A DNA stretch of 64,000 bases, taken from Ectopseudomonas chengduensis (GTDB lineage: Bacteria; Pseudomonadota; Gammaproteobacteria; Pseudomonadales; Pseudomonadaceae). Positions 17,682 to 27,476 of the stretch are shown in pieces. Position 1 is the first letter of the stretch; every line of letters begins with the position of its first letter. The stretch spans positions 434,001 through 498,000 of the forward strand of contig NZ_FMZQ01000001.1 in the NCBI RefSeq assembly GCF_900102635.1, in the 5' to 3' direction. The notes below the pieces were generated by a model that was given only the letters and a program-made list of their open reading frames with translations, was not told where the DNA came from and ran no database searches. The position numbers were made by a program, and so were the translations under genes.

Positions 17682-20600
17682 ACGTGAGCGCCAAACGCGC
17701 CTGCTCAACCCATGGATGATCGTGCTTGTCGCGCTCTTCGTGATTGCGTTGCTGGCCCTGTCCTACAAGAGCGAGGATGTATTCCTTCCGGCCGCAGATA
17801 CGGCGCCTGACGCTGTGGCCATCAGCTATACCGAACTGCTGATCAAGGCACACCCCGAGGATGACCAGCTGCGGCTGAGACTGATCGATCAGTTGATTCA
17901 GGTCGGTGACTTCAAGCGTGCCCGCGAGTACCTCGAACAGCTGCAAGGCCGCCTTTTGGCCATTACCCCGTTCTATGTGGTGATGCTGGATATCCTCAGG
18001 GCTCAGGCCGATCCGAACGGTATCAGCGAGGCGCAGCGTGCGCAGCTGATCGAGGAGTTGCGGGCGCTGAACATCGCTGACCTGGATAACTCCATGCTGG
18101 AGCGCACGGCGCGTTACGCGCTGGAGATCGGTGGCCTGGATGTGGCCGTGACGTCCTACAAGGCGCTCGCCGAGCGTGATGCCGCGCGACGCACTCACTG
18201 GCTGGGCGAAGCCGCTTTGTGGAGCCTGGCGAACAATGACCAAAGTGGCGCTGCGCAAATCTACCTGCAGTTGGCCGCGGCGGAGCCGGATGCGCAAAAG
18301 CGTGTCGAGCACCTGCGTGAGGCATTCAATGCCTTGCGCGCTGCAAACCACTCCGCGCAGGCCGCGGAGCTGCTGGCACAGCATCTTGGTGAGTTGAATG
18401 CCGAGCAGCAATCGCTGGATTGGCTTGCCGAAGGTGTGGACGCTGCACAGGCGGCGCAGCGCTTCGATCTTGCCGAGAGCTTCGTTCAGCACTGGTTGAG
18501 CCTGAAGTCCGATGATCATCGGGCACTCAATGCCGATTTCCGCCTCAGTCTGGCATCCGGTGCCATCGAGCGTGCCTGGCAGCTCGGGCCGCAACTGCTG
18601 GCGCAGGCTCCCGATGATTTCGAGTTGATGGCTGAACTGGCACGCCTGGCAGAATGGACCGGGCATACCCAGCAGGCATTGAACTACTGGGTACAGATGC
18701 TCGCTCATCAGGAAGACCCGGCAATGCGTGAGCGCGTCTGGCGCTACGCATTGCAGCTGTTCGATTTCGATCAGGTGGTCAGTACGCTCTCGGCCATCGA
18801 CCGTCAGCGGCAGATGACGGATCAGGAAGTGGACACGCTGGTATACAGCCATGAGGTCCGTGGCACTCCTGAAGATGCGGAGTCCTGGCTACGGGCTTAT
18901 CTGCAGCGCTACCCCAATCATCTGTTTGCTCGCAAGCGCCTGCGCATGCTGCTAGAGAACACCCAGCAGCTCGACAAGGAGGCTGAGCTCTGGGCCAGCA
19001 TGGCTCAGCGCACGAGCCTGACCACCGAAGATCGTATCCGCTGGGCCAAGGTGCATTGGAACCTCTTTCAGGCGGATCAGGCCTGGGCGGTACTGACCGA
19101 CGTGGATGCGAGCAAGGTGGATGATCCCGAATACTGGCAGTTGCGCGCTGACCTTGCCTGGAAACTCGAGCGGGATGCCGACGTTCGCGCGGCATACGAG
19201 CGTCTGGTCAGCCTCGACGTGCCGTTGGGCCGGGATGATGAAGATCGTCTGATAAGGATCTATTGGGACAAAGAGCCGCGCCGTGCCCTGCAGGTCCTCG
19301 TCGATAGTTGGCGGCGTACCGGCAGAGTTGCGCGGTTGACCGTGGCATTGCAGCTGGCCGAGACCTTGCGTGACTGGGATACGCTCAGAGCGCTGCTGGC
19401 TGAGGCAGAGCAGTCGCCAGCGGGCCGTGGCAGTTCGCAGTACTGGCTCGCCCGTGCCGCGCTCGCCGCCCAGGACGGGCAATACGAGCAGGCCAGCGCG
19501 TTCTACAAGCAGGCCCTGGCCCAGTTCCCGGAAGACAACCTGGTGCGTCAGCGCATGCTCTGGTTCTACATCGACAACGCGCAGCGCGATGTCCTCGCCG
19601 CGCTGCTGCCGCAATGGCGCTCACGGGCTGTGGCTGACAGTCGTTTGTGGCTGCCCTATGCGACCGGTCACATGATGCTCAACAACACAGGCGAGGCCTT
19701 GCTCTGGTTCCGTCAACACCTCAAGTCCAATCCATCAGATCGTCTGGCGCTGGCTGCTTACGCCGATGCTGCCGAGGCTGCGGGTTATGCCGACCTGGCC
19801 TGGCGCCTGCGTCGTCAATTGCTCAAGGATATGGACCGCACGCGCATCATCGCAACGCCGGAAGGTTATGCCATGTACCTGCGCCTGCTCGCGGGTAGCC
19901 AGGGCTCGCTGGTTTCGCTGGCGCAGGCCAGGCAGTTGTGGAACGGCGAGCAGGCGACGCTGCAACTCTGGTTCGAACATTTCCTCGAGCGGCTGGACGC
20001 GGGCAACCAGGCGGCGCTCAAGGACGACTGGCTGGCTTGGGGGGCTGCACGCGGCCTTGAACCTGGCAATTACGATCAGATTCAGCAGGCGCTACGCAGC
20101 GATAACCGTGAACAGATGCAGCGTCTTCTGCAGCGCGGTGGCCTGGACGTAGCACATCAGGTCGAGGTTCTCGCTCGCCTGGGGCATGACGGCGAGGCAT
20201 TGGCCACTGCGCTCAGCGCCCAGGGTGACGAGCAGCCGGTGTCCATTCGCCAGCAACTGCTCTATCAGGCTACCGGCATGCTGGAACGCTCACCGCAGGG
20301 TATCCAGCTGGGTTGGCACAAGATGGACTTCGGCGACCTGGATATCTCCGGGCCTCGCTTGCGCGTCGCGCGCAATCTGGGCGACGACTGGTATGCCGAT
20401 CTGCAACTCGACCAGATGCGCTATGACAGCGCCAACCTGGACAGCGCGGTGATGGGCAACGAGCGCAATCTCAAGCTGCATACCCGTCGAGAGCTGTCCG
20501 ATGGCGACCTCAGCCTGTACCTCGACAGCAGTCTGCGCGATGACGATGATCGCCATGGCCTGGGCGTCGAGCGGACCTGGCGTCTGAGCTCGCGCGACGA

Positions 20601-21258
20601 ACTGGGCATCGCCGTGGATTGGCACCGGCAGGTCGATGACACCGGGCTGTTGCGCGCCCTGGGTATGCGTGACGGCCTGGGCCTGAGAGGTCAGCACGGC
20701 TTTTCCGCGCGTGACCAGCTGAGCTGGTCGATCACGCACAGCCGCTACAGCTCGAGAAGCGGCGATGCGCTCGGCACTGGCAATGGCGTATCCGTCGAGT
20801 GGGGGCACATGCTGTTCTTCGACGATCCTTCCTGGCTCCTGCGTACCGGCCTCGATTACCAGAAGAACAGTGTCGAGAGCGAGGTTCCCAGTGAGCTTCT
20901 GAGCGCGAACGGAGGTGCCTACATACCCTTCGATACCACGCTGGGGGCGACGATCCTGGGCGAGGAGCTCATGCAGGATCGTTACGGCCAGGTGTACGTC
21001 GCCAGCACCTGGCGCCGAGGCTTCCCCGGCGCACTGAATCGAACCCGTCCACAGTTCACCTGGATGGTCGACACCATTGCCGGCTGGCAGTGGACGGAAA
21101 AGCAGTTCAACTACGGCATCAACCTGGGCGTTGGCGTCGAGTTGTTCGGTGATGACGAGTTGGCTGTGACCCTCGGCTATCAATCCGCTCCCCGTGGTGG
21201 AGAGGGTGATGCCGGCGGGTCCATGGGTATTACCTACAGCACCCGCTTTGGGCGCTAA
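17656..21258 (+). CDS. pelB: PelB, TPR scaffold and outer-membrane export porin
   Basis: 1200 residues, near the usual PelB length. One N-terminal membrane helix (WMIVLVALFVIALLALSY, about residues 20-37) anchors a very long periplasmic series of TPR-type helical repeats (to about 880). A C-terminal beta-barrel with many alternating strands (LRVARNLGDDWYADLQLDQM onward, ending ITYSTRFGR) follows. The TPR part binds PelA and guides the polymer, and the barrel with PelC exports Pel across the outer membrane. The start overlaps pelA, indicating coupled translation. Confidence 0.95.
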   Translation: MESLSATSKRERQTRLLNPWMIVLVALFVIALLALSYKSEDVFLPAADTAPDAVAISYTELLIKAHPEDDQLRLRLIDQLIQVGDFKRAREYLEQLQGRLLAITPFYVVMLDILRAQADPNGISEAQRAQLIEELRALNIADLDNSMLERTARYALEIGGLDVAVTSYKALAERDAARRTHWLGEAALWSLANNDQSGAAQIYLQLAAAEPDAQKRVEHLREAFNALRAANHSAQAAELLAQHLGELNAEQQSLDWLAEGVDAAQAAQRFDLAESFVQHWLSLKSDDHRALNADFRLSLASGAIERAWQLGPQLLAQAPDDFELMAELARLAEWTGHTQQALNYWVQMLAHQEDPAMRERVWRYALQLFDFDQVVSTLSAIDRQRQMTDQEVDTLVYSHEVRGTPEDAESWLRAYLQRYPNHLFARKRLRMLLENTQQLDKEAELWASMAQRTSLTTEDRIRWAKVHWNLFQADQAWAVLTDVDASKVDDPEYWQLRADLAWKLERDADVRAAYERLVSLDVPLGRDDEDRLIRIYWDKEPRRALQVLVDSWRRTGRVARLTVALQLAETLRDWDTLRALLAEAEQSPAGRGSSQYWLARAALAAQDGQYEQASAFYKQALAQFPEDNLVRQRMLWFYIDNAQRDVLAALLPQWRSRAVADSRLWLPYATGHMMLNNTGEALLWFRQHLKSNPSDRLALAAYADAAEAAGYADLAWRLRRQLLKDMDRTRIIATPEGYAMYLRLLAGSQGSLVSLAQARQLWNGEQATLQLWFEHFLERLDAGNQAALKDDWLAWGAARGLEPGNYDQIQQALRSDNREQMQRLLQRGGLDVAHQVEVLARLGHDGEALATALSAQGDEQPVSIRQQLLYQATGMLERSPQGIQLGWHKMDFGDLDISGPRLRVARNLGDDWYADLQLDQMRYDSANLDSAVMGNERNLKLHTRRELSDGDLSLYLDSSLRDDDDRHGLGVERTWRLSSRDELGIAVDWHRQVDDTGLLRALGMRDGLGLRGQHGFSARDQLSWSITHSRYSSRSGDALGTGNGVSVEWGHMLFFDDPSWLLRTGLDYQKNSVESEVPSELLSANGGAYIPFDTTLGATILGEELMQDRYGQVYVASTWRRGFPGALNRTRPQFTWMVDTIAGWQWTEKQFNYGINLGVGVELFGDDELAVTLGYQSAPRGGEGDAGGSMGITYSTRFGR

Positions 21259-21285
21259 GCAAGGATTCTCAAAGGAGGAATGACG

Positions 21286-21804
21286 ATGCAAATCATCCGT
21301 TGCCTGACCCTGGTGGTCATTGCAGCACTCGCGACCGGGTGCTCGAGCTTCACCCGCGAAAGTGGCCAGACGCTGCCGCGCAACGCCTCCTGGGGCGTCG
21401 CGCCACTGATCAACTACGCCCAGACTCCGCAGGCCGGTGAGCGCGCCGAGCAGATCCTGATCAGCATTCTGGCGGAAGAGGGCGTGCGTCCGCTCATGTA
21501 TCCCCAGGCGCCGCGTCAGGACCTGTTGCTGCAGGACGATCGTGAGCGCCAGATCCAGGCTCTCGACTGGGCGCGCCAACAGCGTCTGGCTTACGTGATC
21601 ACCGGTAGCGTCGAGGAGTGGCAGTACAAGAATGGCCTCGATGGCGAACCCGCTGTGGGCGTCAGCCTGCAGGTGCTGGAGCCGGCTACCGGCCGCGTGG
21701 TCTGGAGCTCGAGCGGCGCCCGTGCGGGTTGGTCGCGCGAGAGTCTGGCGGGGGCGGCGCAGAAGGTGCTGCGTGAGCTGGTCGGTAACCTCGACTTCGA
21801 GTAA
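21286..21804 (+). CDS. pelC: PelC, outer-membrane lipoprotein
   Basis: 172 residues, the usual PelC length. The signal peptide ends in a lipobox (LATGC, Cys at about 19) so the mature protein is lipid-anchored. PelC forms a dodecameric ring at the periplasmic face of the outer membrane that funnels Pel to PelB. ATG 21286 lies 7 bases after AAAGGAGG; ATG 21280 is too close to that site. Confidence 0.94.
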   Translation: MQIIRCLTLVVIAALATGCSSFTRESGQTLPRNASWGVAPLINYAQTPQAGERAEQILISILAEEGVRPLMYPQAPRQDLLLQDDRERQIQALDWARQQRLAYVITGSVEEWQYKNGLDGEPAVGVSLQVLEPATGRVVWSSSGARAGWSRESLAGAAQKVLRELVGNLDFE

Positions 21805-21809
21805 TGACG

Positions 21810-23177
21810 ATGCAGTCTGCCCACAAGGATTTCATTCTTGCGCCGAGGGCCAGTGGCCGTGTTTCCTGGTGGGAAACCTGTCTGCTGAGCCTCCTCGCCC
21901 TAGGTTTCGGCTACTGGCTATCGCCGGACGACCCCCTGCTCGTGGTGGCGTCGTTCCCCTGGATGATTCTCGTACCGATCCTGCTCGGCGTTCGTTACGG
22001 ATTCCTGCAGGGGCTGTTCAGCGCCGCATTGCTGATTGCTGCGCTGTTCGTGTTTCGGCTGTCGGGGTGGGCGCTCTATCTGGACATCCCGGCGTCCTTC
22101 ATCGTCGGCATGTTGCTCTGCAGCATGCTGGTCGGAGAGTTCCGCGACATCTGGGAACGCCGCCTCGAGCGGCTCAGTCTGGCCAACGAGTATCGCCAGC
22201 TGCGGCTCGATGAGTTCACCCGTTCCCACCATATCCTGCGTATCTCGCATGATCGCCTGGAGCAACGCGTAGCGGGCAACGACCAGAGTCTGCGCAGCTC
22301 ACTCCTGAGCCTTCGCGAACAGCTGCGTGCCTTGCCTGGTGATCGCGACGCCCTGAAGACCCTGGCTGATACGGTCATCTCCCTGCTTGCCCAATACGGC
22401 TCGTTGCGAGTGGCGGGGCTCTATCGGGTCACGGACAACACTCAAGTCGACCCTCGACCTTTGGCCACGCTGGGAGAAATGGGCGAGCTGAACGGCAACG
22501 ATGTGCTGTTACGCCAGTGCCTGCAGCGCGGTGAGTTGGTCAGTGTGCGCTCCGAGGTGCTGGATCGTGGCGAAGGCGCCCGGCATTCCGCGTTGCAGGT
22601 CTGTGTGCCGCTGATCGATACCGAAGACCGCATTCTGGCCGTGTTGGCGATTCAGCAGATGCCGTTCTTCATGTTCCACGAACGCAGTTTCAGCCTGCTG
22701 GCGATTCTCGCCGGGCACATTGCCGATCTGTTGATGAGCGATGCGCAGGCTCTGCAACTGCCAGATGCCGATGCCCAGCACTACTCGCAATTGCTCAAGC
22801 GCTCGCTGTCCGATGCGCGCGACCACGACCTGCCGGCCAGCCTGTATGCGTTCGAACTCTCCGAGGAAAATGGAGAAGAGGTTCAGCGTCTGCTGGAAGG
22901 CAGCCAGCGCGGTCTTGATGTCCAGCTCAAGGTCATCAACGGTCGCGGCAGTCGCCTGGTGCTGGTGCTGCTGCCGCTGACCTCGGGTGAGGGCGCGCAG
23001 GGATACCTGGTGCGTATCCGGCAGCTTTTCGCAGAACGCTTTGGCCAGGGCCGAGATCTTGATTCGCTGGGCATACAGACGCATCAGTTCCTGTTCGAGG
23101 GCGGTGATGAGCGGGATGCATTGAGACACTTCCTCTTCAACGAGTGCGCATTGAATGATCAGCAAGTGGCTGTTTAG
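21810..23177 (+). CDS. pelD: PelD, inner-membrane c-di-GMP receptor
   Basis: 455 residues. Four N-terminal transmembrane helices (about 20-115), a GAF domain (LRVAGLYRV ... VCVPLIDTEDRILAVLAIQQM), and a degenerate GGDEF domain that has lost the catalytic motif. The inhibitory-site RGLD is retained at about residues 367-370, the position at which P. aeruginosa PelD binds a c-di-GMP dimer, and a further arginine lies in VRIRQLF. It therefore acts as a receptor that switches on Pel synthesis after translation. ATG 21810 is chosen for agreement with the usual length; ATG 21804, overlapping the pelC stop, is possible. Confidence 0.95.
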   Translation: MQSAHKDFILAPRASGRVSWWETCLLSLLALGFGYWLSPDDPLLVVASFPWMILVPILLGVRYGFLQGLFSAALLIAALFVFRLSGWALYLDIPASFIVGMLLCSMLVGEFRDIWERRLERLSLANEYRQLRLDEFTRSHHILRISHDRLEQRVAGNDQSLRSSLLSLREQLRALPGDRDALKTLADTVISLLAQYGSLRVAGLYRVTDNTQVDPRPLATLGEMGELNGNDVLLRQCLQRGELVSVRSEVLDRGEGARHSALQVCVPLIDTEDRILAVLAIQQMPFFMFHERSFSLLAILAGHIADLLMSDAQALQLPDADAQHYSQLLKRSLSDARDHDLPASLYAFELSEENGEEVQRLLEGSQRGLDVQLKVINGRGSRLVLVLLPLTSGEGAQGYLVRIRQLFAERFGQGRDLDSLGIQTHQFLFEGGDERDALRHFLFNECALNDQQVAV

Positions 23178-24144
23178 CGGCGCTGCGCTGCTCGAGGTCG
23201 GGAGCTGGGCCAGTGCGGTCAGCGATCTCCCGATTCATCAGGCCGCGTTGCTCTATGCCTCCGCGCATGGCCTGGGCAGTGCGATGCTGGCTGCCGGGAT
23301 CTGGCTGCTGCTGCCGCGCCGCTATCGTTACCCCTTGCCTTGGAGCCTGCTGTTCATTTTCAGCGTCTCATTCTTCATCCCCTTGATCGGCATGATCGGC
23401 GTAGCGCTGGCGCTGTTTCCGGCCCTCTACTTGCCGCGCAAGCGCAAGGTGCAGTCCTGGGAGGCGACCGCCGTTCCCGAGCTGCCTTTCCGGCCGCGCG
23501 AGCGCAAGCAGGAGTTGATGTTCAGCGATGGCGGCCTTCAGGACGTGTTGCGTCATGCGCGTGACCCCGACCAGCGCCTGACGGCGATCTTCGCCACACG
23601 ACGCATGCGCAGCAAGGAGGCCATCCCGATTCTCAAGCTGGCGCTGCGCGATCCATCTGACGATGTGCGTTTGCTGGCCTACTCGATGCTCGATCAGCGT
23701 GAAAGCCGAATCAACCAGCGTATCGAACGCGCTCTGGCAGATATGGAGAGCGCCAGCACGGATCGCAAGTTCGCCCTGCATGGGCAACTGGCGCGTTGGT
23801 ACTGGGAACTTGCCTATGTCGGCCTGGCTCAGGGCAGTGTTCTGGAGCACGTGCTGCAGCAGGCTTGGAGCCATGTGGTGGCGGCGCTGCAAGGCAACTC
23901 GGGTGGCGAGCTGCACTTGCTGGCCGGGCGCATCGCTATGGAACAGGGCAATCTCGATGAGGCGTTGGCGCAGTTCGACCAGTCGGCGCAGGCCGGGATG
24001 GATGCGGTGCAGTTGGCGCCATATCGGGCTGAGATCGCGTTTTTGCGTCAACGCTATGAGGAAATTCCAGACATGCTGGCGACGATGCCGGCCGAGCTGT
24101 TGCAACGTCCCCCCTTCGCGGCCTTGGCAAGATACTGGTTATGA
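23155..24144 (+). CDS. pelE: PelE, inner-membrane TPR protein
   Basis: 329 residues. Two N-terminal membrane helices (about 20-50 and 62-85, LLFIFSVSFFIPLIGMIGVALALFPALYLP) precede a cytoplasmic helical repeat region that includes HEAT/TPR-like units (AIFATRRMRSKEAIPILKLALRDPSDDVRLLAYSML; AGRIAMEQGNLDEALAQFDQSA). PelE bridges PelD and the synthase PelF. The start overlaps the end of pelD by 23 bases and the end overlaps pelF by four. Confidence 0.93.
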   Translation: MISKWLFSGAALLEVGSWASAVSDLPIHQAALLYASAHGLGSAMLAAGIWLLLPRRYRYPLPWSLLFIFSVSFFIPLIGMIGVALALFPALYLPRKRKVQSWEATAVPELPFRPRERKQELMFSDGGLQDVLRHARDPDQRLTAIFATRRMRSKEAIPILKLALRDPSDDVRLLAYSMLDQRESRINQRIERALADMESASTDRKFALHGQLARWYWELAYVGLAQGSVLEHVLQQAWSHVVAALQGNSGGELHLLAGRIAMEQGNLDEALAQFDQSAQAGMDAVQLAPYRAEIAFLRQRYEEIPDMLATMPAELLQRPPFAALARYWL

Positions 24145-25667
24145 GTGAGAAATCCGCTGTTCCCGACGTGCAGAGCGTCGATGTCTGCCTGTTGCTCGAG
24201 GGAACCTGGCCCTATGTGCGCGGGGGCGTGTCGAGCTGGATCAACCAGCTGATCCTGGGGCTGCCTGAGCTGACTTTCTCGGTGCTGTTCATCGGCGGTC
24301 AGAAGGAGGCCTACGGCAAGCGCCATTACGCCATCCCGGACAACGTGGTGCACATTCAGGAGCATTTCCTCGAAGACTCCTGGAGTTCGATTCCCACCAC
24401 CAGTACCCGTGCGAGCGCAGAGCTGGCCGAGCTGATGCTGGATGTGCACCGTTTCCTGCACAACCCGGAGGAACCCAGCGCTGAGCAGGGCGATGCATTC
24501 GTCGATACCCTGGCTGCCGGGCGCATCGGCCGTGAGGCCTTCCTGCAAAGTCGTGCCAGCTGGGATGCCATCGTCGACGGCTATACCCAGCATTGCGCTG
24601 ATCCGTCGTTCGTCAATTACTTCTGGACGCTGCGCTCCATGCAGGCGCCGCTGTTCATGCTCGCTGAGGTTTCCAGAACGCTACCGCGCGCGCGCATGCT
24701 GCATTCCATCTCTACTGGGTATGCGGGCATGTTGGGCAGCGTCCTGCAGCGCCGTTGGGGCTGTTATTACCTGCTCAGCGAGCACGGCATCTATACCAAG
24801 GAACGCAAGATCGATCTGGCGCAGGCGGGCTGGATCGCCGAAAGCCCCGACGAGCGCCTGAGCACCGGCCTCGATGCGGAGGTCAGCTACATCCGCAGAT
24901 TGTGGATCCGCTTCTTCGAGCGTATCGGGCTGATCACCTACCGATCCGCACACTCCATCATCGCGCTGTACGAGGGCAACAGGCGGCGTCAGGTTCTCGA
25001 TGGCGCTCCCGAGGAGCGCACGCGGGTGATCCCCAATGGCATCGATCTGGCCAGTTGGGATCAGGCGCTGCTCAGCCGGCCAGAAGGCGTGCCACCGGTG
25101 GCCGGCCTGGTTGGGCGAGTGGTGCCGATCAAGGACGTCAAAACCTTCATCCGCGCCATCCGTGGTGTGGTCAGCGTCATACCCGAAGCCGAGGGCTGGA
25201 TCGTGGGGCCGGAAGAAGAAGATCCGGATTACGCGGCCGAGTGCCATAGCCTGGTGGCCAGCCTGGGGCTGCAGGACAAGGTGCGTTTTCTCGGCTTCCG
25301 CCAGGTGCGCGAAGTCGTACCGCAGCTGGGCGTTATGGTGCTGACGTCGATCAGCGAGGCGCAGCCGCTGGTGGTGCTCGAGGCCTGGGCCGCCGGCACG
25401 CCGGTGGTGACCAGTGATGTCGGCTCGTGTCGCGAGCTGGTCGAAGGCTCCACGCAGGAAGATCGCCAGCTCGGCTCGGCGGGGGAGGTAGTGGCCATCG
25501 CCGACCCGCAGGCCACCTCGCGCGCCATCCTCTCGCTGTTACGCAATCCCGAGCGCTGGAAGGCGGCCCAGGCCGTCGGCCTGGAGCGTGTGCGACGTTA
25601 CTACACCGAAGAACTGATGCTCGCGCGCTATCGCGAGTTGTATCGCGAAGGCACGGAGAGCGCGTAA
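24141..25667 (+). CDS. pelF: PelF, Pel glycosyltransferase
   Basis: 508 residues, cytoplasmic GT4-type retaining glycosyltransferase. Visible motifs: EGTWPYVRGGVSSWINQLI at the N-terminus, VIPNGIDLASW, GLVGRVVPIKDVKTFIRAI, and the donor-binding E-x7-E region TSISEAQPLVVLEAWAAGTPVVTSDVGSCRELVEG. It polymerises UDP-activated N-acetylhexosamine into Pel at the inner membrane with PelD, PelE and PelG. The start overlaps pelE by the ATGA pattern. Confidence 0.96.
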   Translation: MSEKSAVPDVQSVDVCLLLEGTWPYVRGGVSSWINQLILGLPELTFSVLFIGGQKEAYGKRHYAIPDNVVHIQEHFLEDSWSSIPTTSTRASAELAELMLDVHRFLHNPEEPSAEQGDAFVDTLAAGRIGREAFLQSRASWDAIVDGYTQHCADPSFVNYFWTLRSMQAPLFMLAEVSRTLPRARMLHSISTGYAGMLGSVLQRRWGCYYLLSEHGIYTKERKIDLAQAGWIAESPDERLSTGLDAEVSYIRRLWIRFFERIGLITYRSAHSIIALYEGNRRRQVLDGAPEERTRVIPNGIDLASWDQALLSRPEGVPPVAGLVGRVVPIKDVKTFIRAIRGVVSVIPEAEGWIVGPEEEDPDYAAECHSLVASLGLQDKVRFLGFRQVREVVPQLGVMVLTSISEAQPLVVLEAWAAGTPVVTSDVGSCRELVEGSTQEDRQLGSAGEVVAIADPQATSRAILSLLRNPERWKAAQAVGLERVRRYYTEELMLARYRELYREGTESA

Positions 25668-27037
25668 TGGCGGGTATAGGCTTTGAACTGAGGAAGATCC
25701 TGTCCAAGGACTCCTACACCTCGACGATGCGCGCCTACCTGTATGCCGGCCTGATCAGTTCCGGCCCGTGGGTGTTGTCGATCATCAGCGTGATGCTCAT
25801 CGGCGTGCTGAGCCTGGGGGCGGTGCTGCCGGAAACGCTGATCGGTCAGTTCTTGGTCACCGTGACCTACCTGATGGCAACGTCGTTGATCCTCACCGGC
25901 GGGCTGCAGCTGTTCTTCACCCGCTTCGTTTCCGATCGGCTGTTCGAACGGCGCCTGGACCTGATCCTGCCCAACCTGGTGGGCATACTGCTGCTGGTGA
26001 CTATTGTCTCGGGGCTGCTGGCGATCTGTGTGCTGGGCTTGCTGTTCGATCAGTCGTTTTCCTATCGCCTGCTGGTGATGGCCAACTTCGTGGTGCTGTG
26101 CAACCTGTGGCTGGTGATCATCTTCCTGTCCGGGATGAAGGCCTACAACCGCATCCTCGGGGTGATGTTCCTCGGCTACTCGCTGATGGTCGCCTCGGCC
26201 TATCTGCTGCGCTTTCTCAATATCGACGGCCTGCTGCTGGGTCTGCTGATCGGTCACTCCAGCCTGCTGTTCATCTTCCTCTTCGACATCCTTCGCGAGT
26301 ACCCGGCCGAGCGCCTGGTCGCGTTCGATTTCCTCAAGCGTCGTCAGGTTTTCGGCAGCCTGCTGCTGACAGGGCTGTGCTACAACCTGGGCATCTGGAT
26401 CGACAAGTTCATCTTCTGGTTCAACCCCTCGACTTCCGAAGCCGTGATCGGCCCATTGCGGGCATCGATCCTCTATGACCTGCCGATCTTCCTCGCCTAC
26501 CTGTCGATCATCCCCGGCATGGCGGTGTTCCTGGTGCGTATCGAAACCGACTTCGCCGAGTGGTACGAGCGGGTCTATGACGCGATCCGCGGCGGGGAAA
26601 CCCTGCAGCACATCGGCTGGCTCAAGGAACAGATGATCCTGGCGATTCGCCAGGGCCTGATGGAGATCTGCAAGGTGCAGGGGCTGACCCTGGTTCTGCT
26701 GTTTCTGCTCGCGCCGCAGTTGTTGTCCTGGCTGGGCATCTCGCACTACTACCTGCCGCTGTTCTATATCGACGTGATCGGCGTGAGCATTCAGGTGGTG
26801 TTCATGGCCTTGCTCAACGTGTTCTTCTATCTGGACAAGCGCGCCATCGTCCTCGAACTCTGCGTTCTCTTCGTCCTGGCGAACGGTGCGTTGACCCTGT
26901 TCAGCCAGATGCTTGGCCCGACGTTCTTCGGCTACGGTTTCACCCTGTCGCTGCTGCTGTGCGTACTCCTGGGGTTGTATCGTCTCAACGAAGCGCTGGA
27001 CGATCTCGAGTTCGAAACCTTCATGCTCAGCCGCTAA
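25667..27037 (+). CDS. pelG: PelG, inner-membrane Wzx-like transporter
   Basis: 456 residues, exactly the usual PelG length, with about twelve hydrophobic segments and the conserved start MAGIGFELRKILSKDSY. It is related to MOP-family flippases and serves as the membrane channel of the Pel synthase complex. The start ATG 25667 shares a base with the pelF stop; the longer frame upstream lies inside pelF and is rejected. It is the last gene of the operon. A small hairpin (GCGAC/GTCGC, 27038-27051, then TTT) follows at once and may be a weak terminator. Confidence 0.95.
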   Translation: MAGIGFELRKILSKDSYTSTMRAYLYAGLISSGPWVLSIISVMLIGVLSLGAVLPETLIGQFLVTVTYLMATSLILTGGLQLFFTRFVSDRLFERRLDLILPNLVGILLLVTIVSGLLAICVLGLLFDQSFSYRLLVMANFVVLCNLWLVIIFLSGMKAYNRILGVMFLGYSLMVASAYLLRFLNIDGLLLGLLIGHSSLLFIFLFDILREYPAERLVAFDFLKRRQVFGSLLLTGLCYNLGIWIDKFIFWFNPSTSEAVIGPLRASILYDLPIFLAYLSIIPGMAVFLVRIETDFAEWYERVYDAIRGGETLQHIGWLKEQMILAIRQGLMEICKVQGLTLVLLFLLAPQLLSWLGISHYYLPLFYIDVIGVSIQVVFMALLNVFFYLDKRAIVLELCVLFVLANGALTLFSQMLGPTFFGYGFTLSLLLCVLLGLYRLNEALDDLEFETFMLSR

Positions 27038-27146
27038 GCGACTTCAGTCGCCTTTGGCCTGACGCGAGTTCGAGAGTGACCGTGAGTGCCCTTGAGCTCA
27101 GGTTGAAACAGGGGCTTGCTGTCGGGTCACAACCGAAAGCACCTCA

Positions 27147-27278
27147 TCAACTGGTTGTGACCGACAGCTCCTGGCTCGCCGCGTTGGTCTGGTCGGTACT
27201 GGTCGAACGCAGCAGCGACAGGTCGCGGATGTTGATCAGGTTGTGATCTGCCTCACTGGCTGCTTGCGCCTACGGTTT
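27147..27278 (-). pseudogene. Remnant of a methyl-accepting chemotaxis protein C-terminus
   Basis: Read on the minus strand, this stretch encodes NLINIRDLSLLRSTSTDQ followed by TNAASQELS and stops soon after. That matches the last segment of many Pseudomonas chemoreceptor signalling domains (NI-x-IRDLS ... T-ASQEL). Only about 40 codons are open, with a TAG at the upstream end and no start or hairpin-tip signalling motif, so it is a decayed fragment. Its presence suggests that a chemoreceptor gene was deleted when the downstream catabolic cluster arrived or was rearranged. The assignment rests on a short match. Confidence 0.5.
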
Positions 27279-27367
27279 CGAGGCACTGGTGATCACCGGG
27301 TGCGCCGTTGTGAGGGCGTGCACATCGGGTTGCGCATGTCGTCACGGTGCAACGAGTTGTCGATAAA

Positions 27368-27382
27368 GAACATTGCATGCAA
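27368..27382. promoter_or_regulatory. GntR operator candidate 1
   Basis: GAACATTGCATGCAA contains the perfect 10-bp palindrome TTGCATGCAA. It lies 95 bases before the GntR gene. The same 15-mer with one change (C for T in the centre) is at 30196-30210, upstream of the dehydratase and TRAP genes. Shared occurrence only at the regulator and its presumed targets suggests the regulator binds both. Confidence 0.55.
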
Positions 27383-27476
27383 AAGCTGTTTTGTATGAGG
27401 CTGTCATCTGTAGGAGTATTGCGGGGTATGGAGCTCTGCGGTTCTTCCCCTTCCCACATATGACCCGAAAACAATA

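Larger units (their letters stand above)
27038..27476. other. Intergenic region between pelG and the GntR gene
   Basis: About 440 bases. It holds the weak hairpin after pelG and a nearly perfect 16-bp inverted repeat (27118-27134 with 27153-27168, one bulged base) that overlaps the end of a chemoreceptor gene remnant on the minus strand. A palindromic operator candidate lies at 27368-27382. Nothing else that I can name is present. Confidence 0.5.

Noticed and set aside
26959..27246. Plus-strand ORF after pelG
   Set aside because: It overlaps the end of pelG. The opposite strand of its second half encodes the chemoreceptor-like remnant, which explains its openness.
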